From contig JACVRP010000240.1 in assembly GCA_014534385.1 (NCBI GenBank), positions 1 through 5,917 of the forward strand: 5,917 nt of DNA, written 5' to 3'. The DNA is from Cyanobacteria bacterium Co-bin13 (GTDB taxonomy: Bacteria; Cyanobacteriota; Cyanobacteriia; Phormidesmidales; Phormidesmidaceae). The notes under the pieces are model-generated. The model saw nothing but the letters and a program-made list of their open reading frames with translations, ran no database searches and had not been told where the DNA came from. Both the position numbers and the translations under genes were made by a program. This document shows, one piece after another, positions 1 to 5,103 of the stretch. How positions within the stretch are numbered: the stretch's first letter is position 1; each line of letters starts with the position of its first letter.

Positions 1-165
1 CTCGACTCACAGGGTCGTGTGATTGGCACCTGGGCTGACGTGATCAACCGGGCCAACCTGGGTATGGAAGTGATGCACGAGCGCAATGCTCACAACTTCC
101 CCCTTGACCTGGCTGCTGGCGAAGCTGCTCCTGTGGCTCTCACCGCTCCTGTCATCAACGGTTAA
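1..165 (+). CDS. psbA: Photosystem II reaction-centre protein D1, C-terminal fragment
   Basis: D1 is a thylakoid-membrane core subunit of photosystem II that binds the primary electron-transfer cofactors and, through its C-terminus, the oxygen-evolving Mn4CaO5 cluster. Only the last 54 codons are present; the gene enters from the left edge in frame 1 and ends with TAA at 163-165. The stretch MHERNAHNFPLDLA matches the family's lumenal tail: aligned to standard D1 numbering it supplies His332, Glu333, His337, Asp342 and Ala344, the metal ligands. Behind Ala344 lies a 16-residue extension (AGEAAPVALTAPVING) that the CtpA protease is known to remove in this family. If the first visible Leu is residue 307, the full protein would be 360 residues, the usual cyanobacterial length. 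A strong terminator follows after 18 nt. Which psbA copy or light-regulated isoform this is cannot be told from the C-terminus alone. Confidence 0.97.
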   Translation, partial: LDSQGRVIGTWADVINRANLGMEVMHERNAHNFPLDLAAGEAAPVALTAPVING

Positions 166-183
166 TCTAACAATTAATTCTTG

Positions 184-215
184 AAAAAAGCGCTCCCTTC
201 GGGGGGCGCTTTTTT
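184..215 (+). terminator. Rho-independent terminator of psbA with UUCG tetraloop
   Basis: Six A residues and GCGCTCCC (184-197) pair with GGGGGCGC and six T residues (202-215), giving a 14-bp stem with one G-U pair. The loop is TTCG (198-201) closed by C-G, the exceptionally stable cUUCGg tetraloop. The run of six T completes an intrinsic terminator. It starts 18 nt after the psbA stop codon, so it should end the psbA transcript. Because A-tract and T-tract pair with each other, it could also work in the opposite direction, but no minus-strand gene ends here. Confidence 0.93.
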
Positions 216-238
216 ATTGCCTAGAAATTAAGACAAAT

Positions 239-246
239 GCGATCGC
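239..246. repeat. HIP1 palindrome (GCGATCGC), one of four copies
   Basis: The octamer GCGATCGC is the highly iterated palindrome that is over-represented in many cyanobacterial genomes. This copy is intergenic. Three more lie within bioF at 841-848, 1096-1103 and 1701-1708. No other full copy was found in the window; GCGATCGT inside the Bax-inhibitor gene is a one-base variant. The role of HIP1 is not settled. Confidence 0.85.
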
Positions 247-392
247 ACCCAAAGATAACCCCAGGGGCATAGAGGCACGGCCAATCCTCTCTACACACGT
301 GATTGAAAGCCTGGGCAGAGGGCTGGCTTTGGCAGGGTCGCCTCAGGCAATAAGCCCAAATTGTTAAAATCTTTAAGTGGTGAATCGGCAAC

Positions 393-397
393 AAGGA
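393..397 (+). promoter_or_regulatory. Ribosome binding site supporting the GTG start at 405
   Basis: AAGGA lies 7 nt before GTG at 405. This spacing is near ideal and favours the non-ATG start. The reading frame has no in-frame ATG between this site and codon 44, so the GTG is the only start that keeps the cysteine motif. Confidence 0.75.
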
Positions 398-404
398 AAT
401 TCCC

Positions 405-608
405 GTGGAAGTTAACTGCGCTGTAGATTGCGTCAACGGCTGTGTACTTGGAGATAAATGTCCTAACCTCAAGTACACCGAAGAAGCCACCAAGTTTATT
501 GACGATACCCCCTTAGACAAAATGCTCGAAATGGCAGATGAAGCCGTTCGCAAGCGAATGATGGAACGAGCTTCGCGGCCGCCGAAGTGGGTGTTGCCGG
601 AGGATTAG
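405..608 (+). CDS. Small cysteine-rich protein of unknown function, 67 residues
   Basis: I do not recognise a named family, though its composition looks like a short conserved cyanobacterial protein. It starts with GTG behind a well-placed AAGGA and ends with TAG at 606-608. The N-terminus carries four cysteines at residues 5, 9, 13 and 19 (C-x3-C-x3-C-x5-C), a spacing that could bind a metal ion or iron-sulfur cluster or form disulfides. There is no signal peptide or membrane segment, so it should be soluble in the cytoplasm. Residues 25-53 are charged and probably helical (EEATKFIDDTPLDKMLEMAD and onward), and the tail PPKWVLPED is proline-rich and acidic. It sits between psbA on the same strand, from which a strong terminator separates it, and convergent bioF. 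A redox or metal role is inference from the cysteines only. Confidence 0.72.
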   Translation: MEVNCAVDCVNGCVLGDKCPNLKYTEEATKFIDDTPLDKMLEMADEAVRKRMMERASRPPKWVLPED

Positions 609-630
609 AAGGCAGAGGGTGAGGGTAGTA

Positions 631-790
631 GGATGGTGAGGAGAGTGGGAGTACGGACGCGGGGAGACGGGGACACGGGGACGCGGAGAAGGTTCAGCTT
701 GAGTCTGCCTGCACTCCTTGTCTCCCCTACCTGCCCCACCTCCGTACTCCCCGCGTCTCCGCTTCTCCGCGTCCTCCCCTCCCTGTCCTC
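631..790. repeat. GA-rich octamer repeats facing CT-rich inverted copies
   Basis: The region between the convergent small gene and bioF is strongly strand-asymmetric. On the left, four tandem 8-nt units run from 657 to 688: ACGCGGGG, AGACGGGG, ACACGGGG, ACGCGGAG. On the right, the complementary strand read from 772 down to 741 gives ACGCGGAG, AAGCGGAG, ACGCGGGG, AGTACGGA. Exact inverted matches are 647-657 with 741-751 (11 nt), 657-666 with 747-756 (10 nt) and 679-691 with 762-774 (13 nt). The first and third pairs are in the same left-to-right order rather than nested, so this is not one simple palindrome; different registers of pairing are possible. It may end transcription from both sides. 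The long plus-strand frame through it has repeat-driven composition and is not a credible gene. Confidence 0.7.
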
Positions 791-1987
791 CTACGGCATC
801 AGCAAAGTCTTCTTCAGCCCCAAAACCAGCTGGTCTAGGTGCGATCGCACATGACTCGCCATCAGCGTAATCCTAAGGCGGCTAGTTGGGCTGGTTGGGG
901 GTCGCACGGGTGAAACGAATAGCCCCAGGTCACGCAGCTGCCGTCCTGCCTGGATAACGGTTGCTGCATCTTGGACTTCTATGCACAGGATGGGCGATTC
1001 TGACGGGAGTTGCCTGACCGGGAGGGGAGCGTTGGGGGTAGCTTCCCAGAGGCAGTTTAGCTGCTGCCTAAGGTAGTCAACGTGGCTCCAGAGGTGCGAT
1101 CGCATTTCCGGCTCGCTCTGCACAATCTCAATCGCTTTAAGTGCTGCTGCGGTGTCTGCTGGCGTTAGTCCGGTGGTATAAATCCAGCTAGGCGCACGAT
1201 TGCGTAGAAAATCAATGAGACTGGCTGTGCCTGCAACATAGCCGCCCAAGCTGCCCAGAGCTTTGCTGAGCGTACCCACCTGCACCAAAGGCCGTCCACT
1301 ACAGCCAAAATGCTCCACGCATCCCGCTCCCCGGCTGCCTAACACGCCGGTAGCATGGGCTTCATCTACCAGCACCATGCTGTCGAACTGCTCTGCTAAA
1401 TCCAGAATTTTAGGTAAGGGGCACAGATCTCCATCCATGCTAAAAACGCTGTCAGTGAGAATTAGGCAGCGGCGGTAGCGGTGGCGCTGGTCCTGAAGCT
1501 GTTGCGCCAAAGCACTTAAGGAGCAGTGGGCGTAGTCTACCAGAGTAGCGCCGCTCATTCGGGCCCCGTTTTTTAGGCTGGAGTGGTTGTATTGGTCAGA
1601 CAACACCAGGTCGCGGGGACCTACCAGAGCGCTAATCGTTCCGATGTTGGCCAGGTAGCCGGAGCTAAAGACGAGGGCATCTTCAGTTTGCTTGAGGGCT
1701 GCGATCGCACTTTCCAACTTTTCGTGCAAAGGCCGATGGCCACTCAACAGACGAGAGCCCGTGCTGCCCGTGCCGTAGGTCTGAATAGCCTCAATTGCTG
1801 CCGCCGCTAGCCGGGGATCGCTCGCCAAACCCAGGTAATCGTTGCTGGCAAAGTTAATGACTTCTTGACCATCCAGCCGCACCACTGGCCCTGCCATCCC
1901 TTCTAACGACTTGACTGAGCGGTACCAGTCAGCTCGATGCAGCGTGTCCAAAGACTTGTCTATCCAGGCATAGGGATCTAGGGGCAT
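791..1987 (-). CDS. bioF: 8-amino-7-oxononanoate synthase (KAPA synthase)
   Basis: BioF condenses pimeloyl-ACP (or pimeloyl-CoA) with L-alanine, releasing CO2, in the first step of the biotin-ring pathway; it is a cytosolic PLP enzyme of the alpha-oxoamine synthase family. Family signatures in order (398-residue numbering): SNDYLGL at 48-54, GTGSTGSRLLSG at 72-83, NHSSL with His135, DEAHATG with Asp208 and His211 that contact the cofactor, GTLSKALGSLGG with the PLP lysine at Lys242, and the C-terminal PPT...SRLRIT. Length fits the family. I place the start at ATG 1987, which gives an N-terminus MPLDPYAWI; an in-frame GTG at 2002 would add five residues, and neither has a strong ribosome binding site. 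Three HIP1 sites fall in the gene. No other biotin gene is nearby. The secreted-protein gene lies 55 nt upstream on the same strand without a visible terminator, so co-transcription is likely. The stop codon (791-793) abuts the GA/CT repeat block. Confidence 0.95.
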   Translation of the reverse strand: MPLDPYAWIDKSLDTLHRADWYRSVKSLEGMAGPVVRLDGQEVINFASNDYLGLASDPRLAAAAIEAIQTYGTGSTGSRLLSGHRPLHEKLESAIAALKQTEDALVFSSGYLANIGTISALVGPRDLVLSDQYNHSSLKNGARMSGATLVDYAHCSLSALAQQLQDQRHRYRRCLILTDSVFSMDGDLCPLPKILDLAEQFDSMVLVDEAHATGVLGSRGAGCVEHFGCSGRPLVQVGTLSKALGSLGGYVAGTASLIDFLRNRAPSWIYTTGLTPADTAAALKAIEIVQSEPEMRSHLWSHVDYLRQQLNCLWEATPNAPLPVRQLPSESPILCIEVQDAATVIQAGRQLRDLGLFVSPVRPPTSPTSRLRITLMASHVRSHLDQLVLGLKKTLLMP

Positions 1988-2042
1988 AACCGACTCAAGC
2001 ACGGTGCTGCCCTAGCTTACCGAATTTGGTCCCTGTCTATGG

Positions 2043-2564
2043 TCACTCTGGAATCCAGGCATAGGGGCTGCCCGAGACACTGACGCCCCCATCCTTTGAG
2101 AAAGTGACCACCAAAATGTTGGAATCATCTCGCCCCACATCCAAATAACCTCTGGCCCACACTTCAAACCGGTCAGCCCCGGTGATCGTCAGCCGGTACG
2201 CGCCCCTGTCCAGCCAGAAGCCTCTGCGCCGATTGAAGTTGGTTGGCTGATAGATCAGGCGATTGTCCAGGTAAACGGCTGCCCATTCACTGCCCTGGGC
2301 GACAAACTCAACTCGGACCCGCTGCTGACGATTCGTAGGGTACGGGTGGGGGTAGGGGTAGGGCACTACCACAGGCCCATTGATAATGATTTGCCGCTTG
2401 GCCTGAGCCATAAAAGGCACCAGGGAAGCAGGCGGAGCAGCGCTGGCAGACAGAGACAACGGTAGCACCAGGGTGGACGACACCGTAACTAGCCCCACCA
2501 GCCTGCGGGCACAGCTCCAAAACAGACCTAAATTACTGACAGAATTGGCCTCTGACTGCGACAT
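2043..2564 (-). CDS. Small secreted protein of unknown function, 173 residues
   Basis: The start is ATG at 2564, because GGAGGT (2572-2577) lies 7 nt upstream; an in-frame GTG at 2573 overlaps that site and is unlikely. Residues 1-42 form a signal peptide: arginines at 20-21, a hydrophobic core at about 22-39 and an AxA-type site (ASA at 40-42, then APPAS), so the protein should be exported to the periplasm or thylakoid lumen. No lipobox cysteine is seen. A linker contains a tyrosine-proline run at 68-76 (PYPYPHPYP). From about residue 82 to 163 the pattern of short alternating hydrophobic stretches (VYLDNRLIY, GAYRLTITGA, FEVWARGYL, NILVVTF) suggests a beta-sandwich, loosely like PEGA-type domains; that comparison is inference. 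It probably heads a transcript that continues into bioF, but nothing links it to biotin functionally. Confidence 0.8.
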   Translation of the reverse strand: MSQSEANSVSNLGLFWSCARRLVGLVTVSSTLVLPLSLSASAAPPASLVPFMAQAKRQIIINGPVVVPYPYPHPYPTNRQQRVRVEFVAQGSEWAAVYLDNRLIYQPTNFNRRRGFWLDRGAYRLTITGADRFEVWARGYLDVGRDDSNILVVTFSKDGGVSVSGSPYAWIPE

Positions 2565-2682
2565 AATGCCCACCTCCAGAGCTAGCGCTTACCTATCTAG
2601 TCGTATTCCCCATACAGCTAGTTTCCCTGATCTGCCCCTAGAAAGGGGTCGCCAGAAGCAATCGGTCACAAAAGCAGAACCC
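2565..2682 (-). other. Presumed promoter and leader of the secreted-protein gene
   Basis: The stretch between the end of the eno terminator and the start of the secreted-protein gene must hold that gene's promoter if the terminator works. On the minus strand TAGATA appears about 30 nt before the start codon and could be a -10 box, but no good -35 partner is seen. A short dyad CCCC-TTTCTA-GGGG lies further upstream (around 2636-2649). No gene is supported here. Confidence 0.3.
2572..2577 (-). promoter_or_regulatory. Strong Shine-Dalgarno site that fixes the start at 2564
   Basis: On the minus strand GGAGGT is followed by 7 nt and then ATG at 2564. The match to the anti-Shine-Dalgarno sequence is the best in the window. 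It overlaps the alternative GTG start at 2573, which rules that start out in practice. Confidence 0.8.
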
Positions 2683-2715
2683 AAAAACAGAAAAAGCGCC
2701 CCGAAAGACGCCTCT
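2683..2715 (-). terminator. Rho-independent terminator of eno
   Basis: Read on the minus strand, AGAGGCGTCT (2715-2706) pairs with GGGCGCTTTT across a TTCG loop, giving about 10 bp with several G-U pairs. TTTTT, CTG and then TTTTT follow. It begins 38 nt after the eno stop codon, the expected place. The stem is weaker than the psbA terminator because of the G-U pairs, so some read-through into the secreted-protein gene and bioF is possible. Confidence 0.75.
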
Positions 2716-2753
2716 CCTGTTGCTTAACTGATTTACCGCAGTAGCTGCGAGCC

Positions 2754-4049
2754 CTAACGCTGGCCCGGGCCCATACCGACAGTGCCGGCATAGACAGCCT
2801 GGTCGCCCAGCTCATCTTCAATCCGCAACAGGCGGTTGTATTTGGCTAGGCGCTCGCTGCGAGAGAGCGAGCCCGTCTTGATCTGCCCGGCCCGAGTTGC
2901 GACCGCCAGATCGGCAATGGTGGTGTCTTCGGTTTCCCCAGAGCGGTGGCTGATAATCGAGGTATAGCTCCTACGGGTAGCCAGATCAACCGTTGACAGC
3001 GTTTCTGTGAGAGAACCGATCTGGTTCAGCTTGATCAAAATCGAATTGCCAATCCCCTGCTCAATGCCCTTTTGCAGGCGGGTGGGGTTGGTCACAAACA
3101 GGTCATCGCCGACCAGCTGCACCTGAGCGCCTAGCCTTTCGGTCAGAGACTTCCAGCTAGTCCAATCATCCTCATGCAGGCCATCCTCGATGGAAAGAAT
3201 GGGGTACTGGCTTACCAGACTTGCCAGATAGTCAATCAGCTCTGCGGGAGAATGGGCCGTACCGTCGTAGGTATACTGCCCGTCTTTATAGAACTCACTG
3301 GCCGCGACATCCAACGCCAAAGCAACCTGTTCTCCAGGTCGGTAGCCTGCCTTTTCAATGGCTGCAATTAAGATGTCTAGAGCTTCCTGGTTTGAGCCCA
3401 GGTTGGGTGCGTAGCCACCCTCGTCACCCACACCCGTCAGCTGGCCCTTCTCCTTCAAAATCTGGCTCAGGCTGGCAAACACCTCGGCTCCCCAGCGCAG
3501 CGCTTCTCGAAAGGTGGGAGCACCAATCGGCACAATCATAAATTCCTGGATGTCTACGTTGTTGTCAGCGTGAGCACCGCCGTTGATCACGTTCATCAGC
3601 GGCACCGGCAGAACATTCGATAGAGGGCCACCCAAATACCGATACAGCGGTAGCCCAAGCGATTGAGCAGCCGCTTTGGCATTGGCTAGAGACACCGCCA
3701 AAATCGCGTTGGCTCCCAGCTTAGACTTGTTGGGCGTGCCGTCGGTTTCGATCATGACCTGGTCAATCAGGCTCTGCTCCAGCGCATTGAGGCCAATCAG
3801 CTCGGGGGCCAGGGTTTGCTCTACGTTCTCAACCGCCTTGAGCACCCCTTTGCCGCCGTAGCGACTTGGATCATCATCCCGCAGTTCATGGGCTTCAAAG
3901 GTTCCGGTAGAAGCACCGCTGGGCACCTGGGCAACGCCAACGCCTCCGCCCGAGAGATACACCTCGGCTTCAACCGTGGGCCGTCCCCGCGAGTCTAGGA
4001 TCTCGCGTGCCTGTATGTCCTCGATAGACGTGTCCAGAATGTCAATCAT
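2754..4049 (-). CDS. eno: Enolase (phosphopyruvate hydratase)
   Basis: Enolase interconverts 2-phosphoglycerate and phosphoenolpyruvate in glycolysis and gluconeogenesis; it is a cytosolic Mg-dependent enzyme, and in many bacteria also a partner in the RNA degradosome. All 431 residues, the usual length, are present. Visible active-site residues: His160 in GGAHADNN, Glu169 in IQEFM, the acid Glu210 in GDEGGY, metal ligands Asp247, Glu288 (SIEDGL) and Asp315 (VGDDLF), the base Lys340 in LIKLNQIG, the signature SHRSGETEDT at 367-376, and Lys391. The N-terminal loop SGASTGTFEA (44-53) that closes over substrate is also intact. The start ATG has AAGGA 11 nt upstream, and the N-terminus agrees with cyanobacterial enolases. 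The gene is transcribed alone: a divergent gene lies upstream and a terminator downstream. Confidence 0.98.
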   Translation of the reverse strand: MIDILDTSIEDIQAREILDSRGRPTVEAEVYLSGGGVGVAQVPSGASTGTFEAHELRDDDPSRYGGKGVLKAVENVEQTLAPELIGLNALEQSLIDQVMIETDGTPNKSKLGANAILAVSLANAKAAAQSLGLPLYRYLGGPLSNVLPVPLMNVINGGAHADNNVDIQEFMIVPIGAPTFREALRWGAEVFASLSQILKEKGQLTGVGDEGGYAPNLGSNQEALDILIAAIEKAGYRPGEQVALALDVAASEFYKDGQYTYDGTAHSPAELIDYLASLVSQYPILSIEDGLHEDDWTSWKSLTERLGAQVQLVGDDLFVTNPTRLQKGIEQGIGNSILIKLNQIGSLTETLSTVDLATRRSYTSIISHRSGETEDTTIADLAVATRAGQIKTGSLSRSERLAKYNRLLRIEDELGDQAVYAGTVGMGPGQR

Positions 4050-4238
4050 GACTGTTTGTTTCCTTCATTCCGATAGTAAGGATACGTCCATTGGGGACAG
4101 CCGCAGCAGCCTGTCGGGTTTTCTTTGGCAGTGTCAGGAAACGCTGAACTCTTTAGAAATGCGGAAATACAGGGATCTTGGCTAGAATCTAGGTAACGTA
4201 TCAGCATCCAGGCTGTCACGATTACGGAGAATTCGGCG
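4050..4238. promoter_or_regulatory. Divergent promoter region between eno and the BI-1 family gene
   Basis: These 189 bases must drive eno leftward and the membrane-protein gene rightward. For the plus strand, TAGAAT at 4183-4188 is a plausible -10 box, about 50 nt before the start codon; no clear -35 box sits at the right distance. This hexamer lies within an 11-bp dyad, CTAGA-A-TCTAG (4182-4192). For eno, AAGGA on the minus strand (4061-4065) is the ribosome binding site, and TACTAT a little further upstream could be a -10 box. A small dyad GACAG/CTGTC (4096-4100 and 4111-4115) falls in the eno leader. GGAG at 4226-4229 is the ribosome binding site of the plus-strand gene. No regulator site could be assigned. 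Confidence 0.45.
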
Positions 4239-4964
4239 ATGAGCAATACCAGCAACTTTCGAGAAGCCATTCGCAAAGCCCAGGGTCAGGCACTGGTTGG
4301 CCCTAACGTCATCAAGAACGCTCTGCCCTATGTCGGCGGCGGGCTGGTTCTGACGGCAGCCGGCGCGTTTGGCGGCCTAAACGTTCTGGCCAACAACCCC
4401 GGCATCTTCATGCCTACCTTTTGGGTAGCCCTGATTGCCGAGTTGGCGCTGTTCTTTGTCGCCCAGCGCGTAGCGGCTCAGGAAAATAACGGCACAGCCC
4501 TGCCGCTGCTGGCCACCTACAGTCTGCTGAGCGGCTACACCCTCAGCGGTCTGCTCTACGTTGCTCTGGGCACTAGCGGCGTAGGCATCACTGGCATTGG
4601 GGCAGCCGCCTTGGCCTGCGGCATTACCTTTGTCGCTGCCCGGCAGATTGGCTCCAACCTGTCCGAAGAAGACGGGTTTGCGCTGACCCGCACCATCGGC
4701 ATTGGCGTTTTTGCCATCGTGATTGCGATCGTCGGCCAGTTTATCTTTAGCCTGTTTGGCGGTCCCATCCCTCAGTTTCTCGACATTGCCATCTCTGGCT
4801 TTGGCGTAGTGATCTTCATGGGCGCAGCCGTGGTGGACTTTTTCATCCTGCCCCGCACCTACAAAGATGAGCAGTACCTCTCAGCAGCGCTGTCGATGTA
4901 CCTGACCTACATCAACCTGTTTATCTTCATCCTGCGGCTATTGATTGCCATTAACCGCGACTAG
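4239..4964 (+). CDS. Bax inhibitor-1 / YccA-like seven-helix membrane protein
   Basis: The 241-residue protein has seven hydrophobic segments at about 30-50, 58-78, 87-110, 115-135, 152-173, 181-203 and 217-238, and ends in the family-typical YINLFIFILRLL. Both the topology and this tail place it in the Bax inhibitor-1 (TMBIM, UPF0005) family. Characterised bacterial members such as Bacillus YetJ are pH-sensitive calcium-leak channels, and E. coli YccA modulates the membrane protease FtsH; which role applies here is unknown. The N-terminus (about 28 residues) is soluble and slightly basic. Asp200 in the sixth helix fits the first residue of the family's di-aspartyl pH sensor, but at the usual place of the second (in LYLDFINLF of relatives) this protein has Thr223 (MYLTYINLF). 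The start ATG is supported by GGAG 9 nt upstream. It is divergent from eno and is followed by two hairpins. Confidence 0.88.
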   Translation: MSNTSNFREAIRKAQGQALVGPNVIKNALPYVGGGLVLTAAGAFGGLNVLANNPGIFMPTFWVALIAELALFFVAQRVAAQENNGTALPLLATYSLLSGYTLSGLLYVALGTSGVGITGIGAAALACGITFVAARQIGSNLSEEDGFALTRTIGIGVFAIVIAIVGQFIFSLFGGPIPQFLDIAISGFGVVIFMGAAVVDFFILPRTYKDEQYLSAALSMYLTYINLFIFILRLLIAINRD

Positions 4965-4983
4965 ACAGGGACGGAGCCTGGAT

Positions 4984-5004
4984 GAGATGGTCAAAGACCG
5001 TCTC
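4984..5004 (+). other. Hairpin just after the BI-1 family gene
   Basis: GAGATGGTC (4984-4992) pairs with GACCGTCTC (4996-5004) across an AAA loop, a 9-bp stem with one G-U pair, starting 19 nt after the stop codon. No T-run follows, so it is a poor terminator; it may protect the mRNA 3' end or pair alternatively with the next hairpin, which shares the GAGA/TCTC ends. Confidence 0.55.
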
Positions 5005-5047
5005 TTGAAAGCCATTGCTCCATAAGGCCAAGCTATCTCTTAAGCTG

Positions 5048-5080
5048 GAGAGACGTCCCTAGGGGCGTCTCTTAGTTTTA
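5048..5080 (+). terminator. Probable rho-independent terminator between the BI-1 gene and prfB
   Basis: GAGAGACGTCCC (5048-5059) pairs with GGGGCGTCTCTT (5062-5073), a 12-bp stem including two G-U pairs; the innermost C-G pair would open to give a CTAG loop. TTAGTTTTA follows the stem, a modest T-rich tail. It should end the membrane-protein transcript about 25 nt ahead of the prfB start codon, which means that the prfB promoter must lie very close, or that prfB depends on read-through. Confidence 0.72.
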
Positions 5081-5103
5081 TGACGATAAGAAATATTCAC
5101 CCT

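Larger units (their letters stand above)
216..404 (+). other. Intergenic region upstream of the small cysteine-rich gene
   Basis: These 189 bases lie between the psbA terminator and the GTG start at 405. They hold one HIP1 palindrome (239-246). A TAAAAT hexamer at 365-370 could be a -10 box, giving a leader of roughly 25-30 nt, but no convincing -35 box sits 16-18 nt upstream, so the promoter is only a suggestion. AAGGA at 393-397 is the ribosome binding site of the next gene. No gene is supported here on either strand. Confidence 0.4.

Noticed and set aside
221..553. Minus-strand open frame of 110 codons opposite the small cysteine-rich gene
   Set aside because: It is antisense to a gene with a good ribosome binding site and a patterned protein, and its translation is serine/leucine-rich without motifs.
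633..854. Plus-strand open frame of 73 codons
   Set aside because: Its sequence is dictated by the GA/CT octamer repeats and it runs into the 3' end of bioF on the other strand; no ribosome binding site and no recognisable protein features.
2043..2573. GTG at 2573 as start of the secreted-protein gene
   Set aside because: The GTG lies directly against and partly within the GGAGGTG ribosome binding region, while ATG at 2564 has ideal 7-nt spacing.
2473..2727. Plus-strand open frame of 84 codons
   Set aside because: It overlaps the start and signal peptide of the secreted-protein gene and the eno terminator on the opposite strand, and has no domain-like composition.
4128..4150. CAGTG/CGCTG stem near 4129-4146 as a terminator or regulatory hairpin
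   Set aside because: Only 5 bp with one G-U pair and an 8-nt loop; no gene ends there and no T-run follows.
4046..4276. Minus-strand open frame of 76 codons upstream of eno, with a hydrophobic N-terminus
   Set aside because: It overlaps the start of the BI-1 family gene, fills the eno promoter region and overlaps the eno start codon by 4 nt. It lacks a ribosome binding site. The hydrophobic stretch is short, and the frame is most simply a shadow.
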